IMG/VR virus record: IMGVR_UViG_3300017783_000227
Location: 1-22,863 of that record
Length of the DNA: 22,863 nucleotides
Strand: one strand, 5' to 3'
Source of the DNA: a virus
Of the stretch, positions 1 to 10,600 are shown piece by piece (position 1 is the stretch's first letter; each line of letters opens with the position of its first letter). A program made the translations under genes and the position numbers. The notes beneath the pieces are model-generated. The model saw only the letters and a program-made list of their open reading frames with translations. It was not told the DNA's origin and searched no databases.

Positions 1-240
1 CCATATAAGAAATATAGACTTATATGGGAAGATCCTACTGGAGATAGTGGATGGATGTCTGATAAAGATATGGAACATTTATCTCCAGCTATTATTACTA
101 CAGAAGCATACATTTATTCAAAGAATAAGAAGTATATCAAGACATTTGCAAGTTATATCAGGGAAAGCGATGGATCATACACATACGCTGATGTCAATGT
201 TTTTCCTGCATCTTGTCTTGTAAAGCTGACAAAAATATAA
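1..240 (+). CDS. 3' part of a small phage protein of unknown function
   Basis: The reading frame is open from the first base to the TAA at 238-240 and gives about 79 residues (PYKKYRLIWEDPTGDSGW...). An ATG at 55 lies inside this frame, but the residues before it (YRLIWEDPTGDSGW) look like genuine protein, so the real start is upstream of the window. The visible part is Tyr/Trp/Lys-rich with no membrane segment or cysteine pair and looks like a small globular protein. It sits just before the capsid gene, where scaffold or head-completion genes are common, but nothing in the sequence shows such a role. I do not recognise the family. Confidence 0.6.
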   Translation, partial: PYKKYRLIWEDPTGDSGWMSDKDMEHLSPAIITTEAYIYSKNKKYIKTFASYIRESDGSYTYADVNVFPASCLVKLTKI

Positions 241-241
241 T
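213..241 (+). promoter_or_regulatory. Possible sigma70-type promoter for the capsid gene
   Basis: TTGTCT (213-218; 4 of 6 to TTGACA) is separated by exactly 17 nt from a perfect TATAAT (236-241). It overlaps the end of the upstream gene and would start RNA near 248, leaving a leader of about 100 nt before the capsid ATG. In AT-rich DNA a TATAAT is not rare, so the correct spacing and the position before a highly expressed gene are the main support. Confidence 0.35.
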
Positions 242-267
242 ATATCTGAATTAACAAGCCGATTTAA

Positions 268-284
268 ACTGGACTTTGCCCAGT
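268..284 (+). promoter_or_regulatory. Small hairpin in the capsid-gene leader
   Basis: ACTGG (268-272) and CCAGT (280-284) can pair around a 7-nt loop in the untranslated stretch between the upstream gene and the capsid gene. No T-tract follows, so it does not look like a terminator. It could protect the 5' end of a capsid mRNA or be chance. Confidence 0.3.
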
Positions 285-346
285 AATGGATAACTAAGAA
301 ATGTTTATGACGACAACTTGGATTTAACAATGAAAGGTAAAACACA

Positions 347-1180
347 ATGACAGCAACAATAGATCAAGCATTTGTGAAACAGTTTGAAGCTGAAGTTCAC
401 ATGGCTTATCAACGTATGGGCTCAAAATTGAAGTCCATGGTACGTAATGTCAATGGTGTAAAAGGAAATACTGTTCAGTTCCAAAAAGTAGCGAAAGGTT
501 CTGCTTCAACTAAAGCAAGACACGCTGAGGTTGTCGCTATGAACTCAGTACACTCAAATGTAACTGCAACACTATCAGACTTTTATGCTGCTGATTACGT
601 AGACAAACTAGACGAATTGAAAGTAAATATTGATGAGAGAAACATTGTAGCACAAAATGCTGCATATGCTTTAGGTCGTAAGACTGATGAAATCATCACA
701 GATACTTACAATTCAGGTGCAACTGCACTAGCAAATAACTCTGCTGGTACAACTACTGGTATGAACTTAGACAAAGCTCAGAATGTTTTTGAAATCTTTG
801 GAAACAATGATGTTCCAGATGATGGACAAAGATACTGGGTAGTCGGTCCAAAACAGTGGTCTGACCTATTAGATATAGATCAGTTCTCAAGAGCTGAATA
901 TATCGGTGAAGCAGATCTACCTTATAAAGGTGGAATGACAGCTAAAAGATGGTTGTCTTTCATGTGGATGGGTTTTAGTGGTCTACCAACATCTGGTTCA
1001 ACAGATAGACACACTATGGCTTTCCATAAATCATCTCTAGGTATGGGTGTAGGTTCAGACGTAAGAACTGAAGTTAACTATATCCCTGAGAAAGTAGCAC
1101 ACCTTACAACTTCATATATGTCAATGGGAGCAGTCCTAATTGATGGTGATGGTGTAAGAATCCAGAAGTGTGCAGAGTAG
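347..1180 (+). CDS. Major capsid protein (HK97-fold type, podovirus)
   Basis: This 277-residue protein would form the icosahedral shell. Support is mainly order and character: it is directly followed by a small decoration-like protein and then the tail adaptor and nozzle genes. The sequence is rich in Ala, Asn, Gly and Thr, and its N-terminal helical stretch (about residues 6-35) leads into a region (FQKVAKGSAST..., VDERNIVAQNAAYALGRKTDEII) like capsid proteins of marine podoviruses with short coat proteins. AAAGG at 333-337, 9 nt before the ATG, is a suitable ribosome site. No scaffold or protease domain is fused to it. The specific subfamily cannot be fixed by eye, but the head-protein role is likely. 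Confidence 0.8.
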   Translation: MTATIDQAFVKQFEAEVHMAYQRMGSKLKSMVRNVNGVKGNTVQFQKVAKGSASTKARHAEVVAMNSVHSNVTATLSDFYAADYVDKLDELKVNIDERNIVAQNAAYALGRKTDEIITDTYNSGATALANNSAGTTTGMNLDKAQNVFEIFGNNDVPDDGQRYWVVGPKQWSDLLDIDQFSRAEYIGEADLPYKGGMTAKRWLSFMWMGFSGLPTSGSTDRHTMAFHKSSLGMGVGSDVRTEVNYIPEKVAHLTTSYMSMGAVLIDGDGVRIQKCAE

Positions 1181-1189
1181 GAGTAAATA

Positions 1190-1438
1190 ATGGCATACGC
1201 AACTTCAAATCCAATTAAGAAGATCTCTCAAATGGGAGATAGCAATTCCTTATGGTACTACTCTGACGGAGATGCTATAGGAACTATTGATGATGCAGAT
1301 TACTTTTTAGCAGCGACAGGCGACCTGAACGCTGGTGATGTAATCATTGTAAACAGTGGTGGATCAAATGGTGTTGTAGATATTGTAATAGTATCAGCAG
1401 CAACATCCTCTACAGTAACAGTCGCATTATTATCATAA
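1190..1438 (+). CDS. Small head protein, possibly decoration or head-fibre protein
   Basis: This 82-residue, acidic, beta-rich protein (Gly/Asp/Val/Thr repeats, no Cys, no membrane segment) starts 9 nt after the capsid stop behind GGAG. Its C-terminal half alternates hydrophobic residues (DVIIVNSGGSNGVVDIVIVS), as in a small beta-sandwich. A short beta protein immediately after the capsid gene commonly serves as a decoration or cement protein in podoviruses, so I infer that it binds the capsid surface. It is followed by a strong GC hairpin, so capsid and this protein may be the products of an abundant short transcript. Confidence 0.6.
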   Translation: MAYATSNPIKKISQMGDSNSLWYYSDGDAIGTIDDADYFLAATGDLNAGDVIIVNSGGSNGVVDIVIVSAATSSTVTVALLS

Positions 1439-1445
1439 TGATATT

Positions 1446-1467
1446 GGGGGGATTTATTCCCCCCTTT
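1446..1467 (+). terminator. G6/C6 hairpin with short T run, probable partial terminator
   Basis: GGGGGG (1446-1451), loop ATTTATT and CCCCCC (1459-1464) are followed by TTTAAAT. It is the most GC-rich stem in the window and lies in the 33-nt gap between the decoration-like gene and the tail adaptor. The T run is short, so termination would be incomplete, lowering tail-gene expression relative to capsid. The stem also ends only 7 nt before the next ATG. Confidence 0.6.
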
Positions 1468-1471
1468 AAAT

Positions 1472-2068
1472 ATGGCAAGTACTAAAGTAGACATATGTGC
1501 AAGAGCATTAATTATGATTGGTGCTCAACCAATATCTTCATTTTCAGATGGAAGTACAGAAGCTCTAGTAGCATCAAATATTTATGAGAATATTGTAGAG
1601 TCTACACTATCTAGACATAGATGGACCTTTGCTACAGAACAACAACAATTAAGTTTATTAACAGCAACACCAACTGGTAGATATGAATTTGCTTATCAGT
1701 TACCAACTTCACCAGATTTATTACAACTAAATACTTTAACTGTTGCTGATGTGCCTATTCAATATGCAAGATATGGTGATAAAATTTTTTTAAATGGATA
1801 TGGTTCTTCTTCTGCAGTTATTGCTGATTATGTATTCAGACAAGATGAATCACAGTTTCCAGCATACTTTCAACTATGTTTAGAATATCAATTAGCATCT
1901 ATCTTTGCAGGATCAGTAGCAAGAGATGCAGCTATGATAAAACAGTTTTCTGATTTAGCAGAAAGACAAATATTAATATCTAAGAATATTGAAAGCCAAG
2001 AAGTTTCTACAAAGAGATTAAATTCAAAAAGATTTATAACAAATAGATTAACGACCAGGGGGTACTAG
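1472..2068 (+). CDS. Tail adaptor protein (T7 gp11 / tail tubular protein A-like)
   Basis: The 198-residue protein has the typical N-terminus of the family: a helix with ICARALIMIGAQPISSF, then DGSTEALVASNIYENIVESTL and a basic HRWTFAT motif (about residues 8-53). T7 gp11 is of similar length and forms the dodecameric ring that joins the portal to the tail nozzle. It comes directly before the nozzle gene, as in T7. No purine-rich Shine-Dalgarno is seen. The region ahead of the ATG is the 3' arm of the 1446-1464 hairpin, so initiation may depend on readthrough or structure. The stop TAG overlaps the GTG start of the next gene. Confidence 0.8.
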   Translation: MASTKVDICARALIMIGAQPISSFSDGSTEALVASNIYENIVESTLSRHRWTFATEQQQLSLLTATPTGRYEFAYQLPTSPDLLQLNTLTVADVPIQYARYGDKIFLNGYGSSSAVIADYVFRQDESQFPAYFQLCLEYQLASIFAGSVARDAAMIKQFSDLAERQILISKNIESQEVSTKRLNSKRFITNRLTTRGY

Positions 2069-4260
2069 TGGCTAGTGTCCTAAGAACAGTATACACCAAC
2101 TTTTCAAGTGGTGAACTTAACTCATCACTTGTTACTAGAACAGATGCTAATGCATACTTCAATGGTGCTAAAACTTTGCGTAATTGGTATTTATTAGATG
2201 AAGGTGGTATTATGCGTAGACCTGGAACTACATTTAAATCTGTATTACCAGGCAAATCAAGAATCATACCTTTTATTTTTTCTAATGATGAACTAGCAGT
2301 TTTTGCATTATCAAATAATAGATTAGATATATTTGATAGTTCAGGTGCAAGTATACAAGCTAATATAACATCTAATTGTAATTGGACTACAGCTCAATTA
2401 TTTGAATTAAACTTTGCACAGTTCGGCGATACGGTATTTCTCACACATAGAAATAATCCTATTATTGAAATCAAAAGAACTAGTGCTAGTAATTTTACTG
2501 TTTCTTTATTTGAGTTTGAAGATGATGATACAGTACAAGTAAGTGGTATTAATAAAACTACACAGCCTTTTTACAAATATGCACCTACATCAGTAACAGT
2601 TACTCCTTCTGCTACAAGTGGAACAGGCGTTACACTTACAGCTAGTGCTAATACTTGGGATGTAAATCATAATGGTACGTATTTAACAATTGGTGGTAAA
2701 CAAGCAAAGATAACTGGATATACAAGTGCAACCGTAGTTACTATTACAATATTAGAAACATTAGCTGGAACTACTGCTGAAGCAGATTGGGAAGAACAAT
2801 TAATATCTGCTGTTAGAGGTTTTCCACAAGCAGTTACTTTCCATGATAATAGATTATATTTTGCTGGAGTAAGAGATGCTCCTGCTGCTGTAATAGGATC
2901 ACAAGTAGGTGGGTATTTTAATTTTGATGTAGGATCAGGTAATGCTGATGAAGCTGTAAATGTATTTGTGTCTGGCGATAGAGTAAACGAAATTAGACAT
3001 TTAGTATCTTCAAGAAACTTACAAGTATTAACAGATGGTGGTGAATATTTTGTGCCGACATCCACAGATACTTCTGCTGTAACACCAGCTAATATAACAT
3101 TTTTAAGACAAACACCATATGGATGTAGCAGAGCAAAGCCAATAGTATTTGATGGTGCAACTTTATATGCACAAAAGAATGGTAAATCTATTCGTGAATA
3201 TTTATTTAGTGATGTTGAAAATGCTTATGCATCTACATCTATTTCTATATTAGCATCACAGTTAATTAAATCACCAGTAGATATGACTATGATAACTGGT
3301 TCAACAACTAGACCAGAACAGTTTGCTTTCTTTACTAACAATGATGGAACACTTGCATTATTCCATAGTGTTAGAGCAGAAAAGATAGCAGGTTGGACAC
3401 AATGGGAAACAAAGACAGGAGATAAGTATACTAGTATAACTGCAATCAATGAAAATTTATTTTGTGTTGTTGAAAGAAATTTAGAAGGATCTACACAATA
3501 CACTTTAGAAAAATTTGCTGAACAAGATGATTTAACATTAGATTGTTCTGGAGCAACTACAGTCAATCAACAAGGCACTCCATTAGTCAATGGTGCTTCT
3601 CAATCAGGTTCAACATTAAATGTTGATGGATATACTAGTAGTCCAAACATAGGAGATAGAATTACTATTAATGGAGTTACTGGAACATATGAAATACTAA
3701 CAGTTACTGCTACATCTACTGGACATACATTAGTTTTAAATCAAGCACTAAATTCTTCACCTGCTGACGATGCTCCAATTACAATTACATCAGGTCGTGT
3801 CCATAACAGTCCATCTCATTTAACTGGGGAAACAGTTAATGCTGTTGATGGTACTTTTTCTTTAGGTAGTCTTACAACATCTGGAAGTGATACTATTACA
3901 TTTGAAGAAGCCCATAATGCAGGTGTTATAGTAGGATTTAATTATGATCCTAGTTTAGAAACAATGCCTATAGATAGAGAAGTTGCTACTGGTCCATTGA
4001 CTGGTGAAATAAAAAGAATATCTAGGGCAGTTATAGATGTATCAGATACACTAAATGTAGCTTTACAAGCAGCAGATAATACTGCTAAAAGTTTAGTTAT
4101 AAGACAGGTTGATTTTAGTATTGATAATCCAATCACACCTGTTACTGGTAAAAAGGAGTTTTTCTTTTTGGGATATAACAGACAACCAACATTAAAGATA
4201 ACACAAACAGCACCCTTGCCTTTGAAGGTTTTAGGTGTAGCATTAGAGGTAGTATACTAA
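2068..4260 (+). CDS. Tail nozzle protein (T7 gp12 / tail tubular protein B-like)
   Basis: This 730-residue protein has an N-terminal pattern (NFSSGELNSSLVTRTDANAY... GAKTLRNW... GGIMRRPGTTF, about residues 8-55) seen in many podovirus nozzle and central tail proteins: a start on G-E-L, a conserved R-D, and RPGT. The rest is beta-rich, as expected for a propeller-based nozzle, with Thr/Ser-rich inserts (about residues 170-220 and 500-580). Start is GTG at 2068, overlapping the adaptor stop (TAGTG), with a GGGGG-containing purine run at 2058-2062 as ribosome site. An ATG is not available nearby. It probably forms the hexameric tube that carries the fibres and conducts DNA. Confidence 0.78.
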   Translation: MASVLRTVYTNFSSGELNSSLVTRTDANAYFNGAKTLRNWYLLDEGGIMRRPGTTFKSVLPGKSRIIPFIFSNDELAVFALSNNRLDIFDSSGASIQANITSNCNWTTAQLFELNFAQFGDTVFLTHRNNPIIEIKRTSASNFTVSLFEFEDDDTVQVSGINKTTQPFYKYAPTSVTVTPSATSGTGVTLTASANTWDVNHNGTYLTIGGKQAKITGYTSATVVTITILETLAGTTAEADWEEQLISAVRGFPQAVTFHDNRLYFAGVRDAPAAVIGSQVGGYFNFDVGSGNADEAVNVFVSGDRVNEIRHLVSSRNLQVLTDGGEYFVPTSTDTSAVTPANITFLRQTPYGCSRAKPIVFDGATLYAQKNGKSIREYLFSDVENAYASTSISILASQLIKSPVDMTMITGSTTRPEQFAFFTNNDGTLALFHSVRAEKIAGWTQWETKTGDKYTSITAINENLFCVVERNLEGSTQYTLEKFAEQDDLTLDCSGATTVNQQGTPLVNGASQSGSTLNVDGYTSSPNIGDRITINGVTGTYEILTVTATSTGHTLVLNQALNSSPADDAPITITSGRVHNSPSHLTGETVNAVDGTFSLGSLTTSGSDTITFEEAHNAGVIVGFNYDPSLETMPIDREVATGPLTGEIKRISRAVIDVSDTLNVALQAADNTAKSLVIRQVDFSIDNPITPVTGKKEFFFLGYNRQPTLKITQTAPLPLKVLGVALEVVY

Positions 4261-4261
4261 A

Positions 4262-4792
4262 ATGGGCGTAGAAACAGCATTATTAATATCAGCAGGAGTA
4301 GGAGCAGTAAGTAGTGTAGCTAATGCACAAGCTGCAAATGCTGCTTTAAATAATGATATAGCAAGATATAAAGATGAAAAAAAATATGCAGAGCTTAGAG
4401 CTTTACAAGATGAAAATGCACGTAGACGTGTAATGGATGAAACACTTGCTGCTAATAGAGCTATTGCTGGAGCTGCTGGTATATTAGATGATAGTAGATC
4501 ATTTTTATCTATACAAGAAGATGTAGTATCAAATGCAGTAAAAGATATACAATCAATTAGATTAAATTCAAAGATAGCTAATTCAAAATATGATCAAGCT
4601 ATAATTAATTCTAAAATTGAAAAACAACAAGTAGCATATAATGCAATAGCTGATGTATCTAGTTATGCTGCAAATGGATGGAATTACTATAAATATTATA
4701 ATCCAGCACCAAAAACAAAAACAACAGGGATAGGTCCAGGAGAAAGTACAGCTAGATTTGGAACTCCACTAGCAGCAGGATTACAAAAATAA
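4262..4792 (+). CDS. Internal virion / ejection protein (T7 gp14-like)
   Basis: The 176-residue protein begins with a small-residue hydrophobic segment (ALLISAGVGAVSSVANAQAANAAL), followed by a long charged helical region with heptad character (residues about 30-135) and a Tyr/Pro/Gly-rich C-terminus. Position after the nozzle and before two very large proteins matches T7 gp14, which is ejected and lodges in the outer membrane. Its length is close to gp14. The stop overlaps the next start (TAATG). The function is inferred mainly from gene order and architecture. Confidence 0.65.
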   Translation: MGVETALLISAGVGAVSSVANAQAANAALNNDIARYKDEKKYAELRALQDENARRRVMDETLAANRAIAGAAGILDDSRSFLSIQEDVVSNAVKDIQSIRLNSKIANSKYDQAIINSKIEKQQVAYNAIADVSSYAANGWNYYKYYNPAPKTKTTGIGPGESTARFGTPLAAGLQK

Positions 4793-7635
4793 TGGTTTTA
4801 CAAAGAGGAGCAGAACTTAATAGAGGAAAAAGAAGAACACTTCTTGAGAATCCTTTTGGAGTTGTACAAACTAATACAGCCAGTCTTGGAACTATAGGTG
4901 GTAAGTTAGCAGAAACAGCTGAAAAGATAACTTTATTCCAAGCTGATATAATGGATAAAGAATGGCAAAATGATTTTGATACAAGCTCTAGTGCTTTTAT
5001 AGTAGAAGAAACTAGAAAAGAATTACAAAGCACAAATCCAGATTTAGTAGGATTACAACAAAAATTATTATCATACAAAGATAAAGCATTAGGAGAAGCA
5101 CCACAAAGGTTTGCAAACTATATTACAAACAAACTTGATGTAGCGTTTTCTGAAAACATTAACTTAGTTACAGATTATGCAAATGATTTGAAATACACAA
5201 ATTTACTTACAAAAACACAAGAACTAGAAACTAGCAATATTGCATCAACTACTAATTACATAGATCAGATTATTAAAAATAATCCTGGAGATATTGAAAA
5301 ACAAAATATGTTAATTGAAACACATTATACAAATGTTGTTACTCCTGCTATAAATAGAATAGCTAAAAACTACGAAACATTAAATCAACTTAAACCATTA
5401 AAGATTACACCAACAGACATAGAAGTTAATGTAAGAGCCTTACAAACAGATTATTCATCACAAAAATTTTACTCAAAAATGAAAAGTATTATTGGTGCGA
5501 TAGATTTTGACAACTCAACAACAGAAAGTTTATCAAGACAACTTATTGAAGCTAATGATGTTATTGATGATATGATTGAAAACTTTGTTACTAATCCAGA
5601 ATCTAGAGATATAAATAATTTATCTGATTCAGAGGTTGAATCTATTAGAAAAAATTATGTAGCTCAAAAAGAACAACTTTTAAACTTTAATAATAAAAGA
5701 ATTAAAATGGCTGAAATAGCAACAAACACTATTATAGCTGAAAAATCACAGTTTGTAATAGATACATATATTAATGATCCTCAGAAAGCATTGAACTCTA
5801 GTATATCAGATGTATTAGAAATAGTAGCCAATGATGATTATTTGTTTCAAAATCCAACTACAGCTATGGCTACAATACAAGAATCACTTAATGCAATAAG
5901 TATTCATAAATCACTAAAATCTATATATGACAAGTATAATGGTATTTTTCCAGAAGCAACTACTCTAAAAGAACTAATTAAAAATGATACTGATATTGAA
6001 CTAACAGATAAACAATTAATCCAATACAGAAATACTATGATAGGTGTTCCATCAAAAACTACTAACGAATATATGATGATGGTACAAGATGTAAAAACTA
6101 TTCCTGGATATGGTGAACCTATGGTAGGGAAAACTGTAGATCAAATAAATTTAGAAAAAGAAAATTTATATCAAATAAAAGCATTTGAATACAATATGAA
6201 GATGGGAAATATGCCCATGGATGGCAGAGATACCTTTGCTAAAGTAGATGCTATCATAAGTGCAAGTGGTGATGGTATTAGCAGTACAGATGCAGCACAA
6301 TTACAAAATACATTTGAATTTTACAGACTATCTAAAAGTTTAAATCCATTAGCTTTTTATGAAGCAGGATATGGTGAAGTAAGTGATTTCTTTTTGTATC
6401 TAGATAAAACAAGAGGTGAGCCATATTTAAATGTAAACATTACAGATATTGAAAATATTAGACGTTTGTATACAGAATATAGAGATAATGTAAAAGCAGG
6501 ATTTGACTTTGATAAAGCAAATGAATTTGTAAACAAAAGTGGATTAGATGCTATGAACTCAAGTTTTATAGAAAGTAGAGTTATTGATGATGCACAAACA
6601 CAATATGGTCCAGTTGCATTATTTAACTGGGTAAGAAATAAAATACCAAGTTATTTACCTTTTGGTCTAGATGAAGATGATAAGAAACAAAAGACTAGTA
6701 GTTATACAGATTTGTTTGGATTATCAGAGTTTGAAAAATTATCACTAGCAATAACACAACCAGTGTTTTTTAAAAGTGATGCATCAGAAGCAGCAGAAAC
6801 AAGACTTATAAACTTACCTCCAGATATAGAAGCACAATTAAATTCTATATATACAACCTCATTAAATAAGTTAGTAGACTTTAGTTTGGTAGATAGTAAT
6901 CCTGATAAATTAAGAAAAGATATAGAGAATAATCAAAAACTAGCTATGGATATGACTATAAGAAAATTAAGAGATGAAGGTTTTGGAGTTAGTAAGTATG
7001 AATCATCAGGTCCAGGTTTAACATTAGCATATCAACCTGTAGACGATAAAATTATTTATGAAAGATTAGAAGATAAAGATATGTACATAGCAGTGCATTT
7101 TTACAATCGTGTAAAAGATATGGAAGCAAAATATAATACAGAAGATTATAATTACATGATGGAAAACTATCCTCAGTTTTACATTAATAATTTTGGAACT
7201 GATCAAGAAAACAAAGTTGAATTTAATTTAGCAAGAGCATATGAAATAGCTATTGAAAAAGATGGAGTATTTTTAGAAAGAGTACCTGGCACTGATGTAT
7301 ATAGATATAACTTAGATCCTAATTATTTTTACGCACAAAACCAAAGACTTGAGTTAGATGGAGATATTGATGAAGCACAATACTTTAGTCCAACAGGAAC
7401 ACTAGTTACTGAAAAAGGAGAAATAATCAGTAATGCAAATATTATAAGTAATGCAATAAAAAGATATCTAGATGAAAACCCATTAGATTTTGCACAAGAT
7501 CTTGGTATTGACCAAGAAACTTTAGAATCAATTTTTACAAAGGTTATGTATCCAGGTGTTAAATTTATGACTAGTGAAGAAGAAATTATGAACTACATTG
7601 ATAAACAAAGTGTTCATACTTTTAATATACAGTAA
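4792..7635 (+). CDS. Large internal virion / ejection protein (gp15-like position)
   Basis: This 947-residue protein is almost wholly alpha-helical in appearance: charged, Asn/Lys/Glu/Asp-rich, with no clear enzymatic motif, no signal peptide and no cysteine-rich cluster. Lying between the gp14-like protein and the 1087-residue protein, it takes the place of T7 gp15, part of the inner core that is ejected into the periplasm and forms the DNA channel. I see no lysozyme or transglycosylase motif, so cell-wall opening must come from elsewhere. Translational coupling is by TAATG on both ends. The fold family is not recognisable by eye. Confidence 0.6.
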   Translation: MVLQRGAELNRGKRRTLLENPFGVVQTNTASLGTIGGKLAETAEKITLFQADIMDKEWQNDFDTSSSAFIVEETRKELQSTNPDLVGLQQKLLSYKDKALGEAPQRFANYITNKLDVAFSENINLVTDYANDLKYTNLLTKTQELETSNIASTTNYIDQIIKNNPGDIEKQNMLIETHYTNVVTPAINRIAKNYETLNQLKPLKITPTDIEVNVRALQTDYSSQKFYSKMKSIIGAIDFDNSTTESLSRQLIEANDVIDDMIENFVTNPESRDINNLSDSEVESIRKNYVAQKEQLLNFNNKRIKMAEIATNTIIAEKSQFVIDTYINDPQKALNSSISDVLEIVANDDYLFQNPTTAMATIQESLNAISIHKSLKSIYDKYNGIFPEATTLKELIKNDTDIELTDKQLIQYRNTMIGVPSKTTNEYMMMVQDVKTIPGYGEPMVGKTVDQINLEKENLYQIKAFEYNMKMGNMPMDGRDTFAKVDAIISASGDGISSTDAAQLQNTFEFYRLSKSLNPLAFYEAGYGEVSDFFLYLDKTRGEPYLNVNITDIENIRRLYTEYRDNVKAGFDFDKANEFVNKSGLDAMNSSFIESRVIDDAQTQYGPVALFNWVRNKIPSYLPFGLDEDDKKQKTSSYTDLFGLSEFEKLSLAITQPVFFKSDASEAAETRLINLPPDIEAQLNSIYTTSLNKLVDFSLVDSNPDKLRKDIENNQKLAMDMTIRKLRDEGFGVSKYESSGPGLTLAYQPVDDKIIYERLEDKDMYIAVHFYNRVKDMEAKYNTEDYNYMMENYPQFYINNFGTDQENKVEFNLARAYEIAIEKDGVFLERVPGTDVYRYNLDPNYFYAQNQRLELDGDIDEAQYFSPTGTLVTEKGEIISNANIISNAIKRYLDENPLDFAQDLGIDQETLESIFTKVMYPGVKFMTSEEEIMNYIDKQSVHTFNIQ

Positions 7636-10600
7636 TGGCAAATGTAGTATACAAAGGTTTTCATAAGAATCACGTTTCAAGAACAGTAGATAATGAATCT
7701 AGTTTAGATAAGTTTTTTTCTAGACCAAAAATGGAAGGAATCCAAAAAGGATTTGTTGATGAAAATAGTGTAGCTTTATCATACACAACATTCACAGAAA
7801 GAAATAGAAAGAACTTTACACCTGATCCAGAGTACAACCCATTCTATGATAAAAGTTTAGCTCCATTTGTAAATAATATGGACTATTTTCAATTTTCAGA
7901 AAGTGCAAATGAAACCAAATATTTAATGACTAAACTGCAAGAAGAAAATGACATTATACAAGCAAACCCTGGAGCATATTTTATTGGAAGATTAACAGGT
8001 GCTATATTAGATCCTATTAGTTTATTTGCTTTTAGTGCAAAAGCATTTAGAACAACGCAAGGTGCTTTAAATGTAAAAAAGGTAACAGGAGTTATGGCAG
8101 CTGAGGAGCTATATAAACAAACAATAGATAAAACAAGAGAACAAGAACTAACATATATAGTTCCTTTTGGTACACTTATAACAACAGGATTACTTAGTGG
8201 TATATCAAGACTTAGAAACAAAGAAGGTGGTGAGGCTATTGCTAAATACAATAGAGATATGGATAGGCTTGATAGAAAAGAAACTGAGGTTGCAAGTACA
8301 AAAATTGTAGATCAAGATGATATAGATACTAGAATTTTTGATCCTAATAAAAAAGTTAAACCACAGTCTGTAGGAGCTAGTGCTTCTGCTGAATCAAAAG
8401 GTGTGTCTTATAATGATGATTTATGGGATGAGGCTTTTGTTAAAACCTATACAGGATTAGAAGATACTCCTATTACACCTATGTTTAGAGCCATACAATC
8501 TAAACTATTATCAGTTAGACAAATAGCTACAGATATGATGGATACAAAGTTAATACAAAATAAAAATTTAAAAGGTATAGAAACAACAAGATCTATAGAA
8601 TCAAATATTGCAAGAAAAAATTTATATGTAGTAGATAATATTCGAGCAGTTAAAGATGCATATAAACAATATTTAAAAAGAGTTTATGAAGAAAACAACC
8701 TCGGCACACCAAACTTAAAAAATAGAGCTAAGAACTTTTTTAAGAAAAATAATATTATGTCAGAAGTAGAATTTAGAAAACAAGTATCTAAATCTTTGAT
8801 AGCTAGTAATTTTGGACAAGGTAGATTATTGCCAGAAGCAGTAAATGTAGCCAGAACAGTAAGAGAAAATTTCTTTACGTTAATTGGTAGAGAAGCAGAT
8901 GCAGAAGAATTATTTAGTTTATATTCAAAACTTATTATAGCAGGTTTGAAAAAAACTAGAGATGGAATGAGAAGTAGAGGTGAAACAAAGGTAGTTCAAA
9001 AAAATAAAGAATACTCATTACAAGATATAATGAAAAGAATAGATGATGAACAAGCTAGATTAGACACAATAAATGCAACTGGTCCTTTAAGAAAAGATTT
9101 TTTACCTAGATACTGGAGAAGAGATCTAATTAGAAAAGATATAAATCAGTTTAAAAAAGACTTACTTATTGCATTTAAAAACAAAGGTATACAAATGACA
9201 TCTAAAGAGTTAGATGAGGTAGCAGATGACATATTAACATCTATGCCATTTAACAAATTACCAAAAAATCCAATAGGTAAAGATGATACATTTGATTTAG
9301 AGTTTGCTTTTCAAGCATCAGGTATATCTAAACATTTAAGAAATAGAGTTTGGAATTTTGATGATGAGCATCTATTAGCAAGAGGATATATGGAAGATGA
9401 TATTAGTTTGATTATGAAACAGTATTTTAATTCTATTATGCCTGATATTGAAATATCTAAAGTATTTGGTGATGTTGCCATGATGGGTATTAGAGGACCT
9501 GGATATAAACCAGGCATAGCACAATTAAGAATAGAGTGGGATAATTTTATAAATAAAACTGCACCAAAGAAAACTAAACCAGAATTAAGAAAAAAGTTAA
9601 TTGGTGAAAGAGATCAAGATTTAAGAGATATAGAAGCATTAAGAGATTTGCTTAGAGGTACACGTGGATTACCATCAGATCCAAGTGCTGCATTACCAGC
9701 TGCTATTAGAACATTAAAGAATGTTCAAAACATGATTTTTTTACAAGGAGCATTATCAGCTGTTCCTGACATGGCAAGATTAATTATGCAAAATGGTTTG
9801 AAAAATACTTTTGGTCAAATACTAGATACAGGTTTTTCTGGAATGTCTAGACAAGTTATGAAGCTATCAAAAAGAGAAGCTGAAATGGCAGGTGAAGCAT
9901 TAGATTTATTATTTGCAGGTAGAGCATCTATTATTGGTAACGTAGATGATATGGTTTTTGGAATGAATAGTATTGAAAGAGCAACATCCAGCGCCAACTC
10001 GTTATATTTTACCTTTATTAACATGATGAATGTTTGGAATACAGGAGTAAAAAGAGGTTCTGCATTTATAGGAAGCACCAAAATATTACAATTATCAGAG
10101 AGATATATAAAAGGTACTATAGGTAAAAGAGAATTAGCTAAACTTACAAAAATTGGAATAAATAGAGATATGGCTAAAAGAATATTTGAACAATACAAAG
10201 AGTTTGGTTTAGGTGTAAAAGCAAAAGAAACTGGTGGTATGAAAATAAATAGAATAGCTAGATCAGATACTTGGGCAGATAGAGAAGCTGCTAACGCTTT
10301 TAGTAATGCACTTAGACAAGAAATTAGAACTACTATTGTTACTCCAGATAAAGCAGATGTACCATTATGGATGAACTCACAATTAGGTGGTGTATTATCA
10401 CAATTCAAAAAATTTGGTATGGCTGCTACACAAGCTATTTTGATGAGAGGTTTACAAGAAAGAGATCAAAATTTCTTTACTGGAGTTATATTCTTAGTAG
10501 GGTTAGGAGCTATGGTTGATATGTTAAGAACAAGAGCATTTGATAGAGATTACAGCAAAAAGAAACTAGGTGATAAAATAGCTAGTGCGATTGATAGATC

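Noticed and set aside
301-327. 8-codon ORF in the capsid leader
   Set aside because: No ribosome site, no coupling to the capsid ATG, and too short to distinguish from chance.
9815-10408. 197-residue minus-strand ORF opposite the large ejection protein
   Set aside because: It is fully inside a well-supported plus-strand gene with coding character; the long frame results from the AT-rich codon pattern of that gene.
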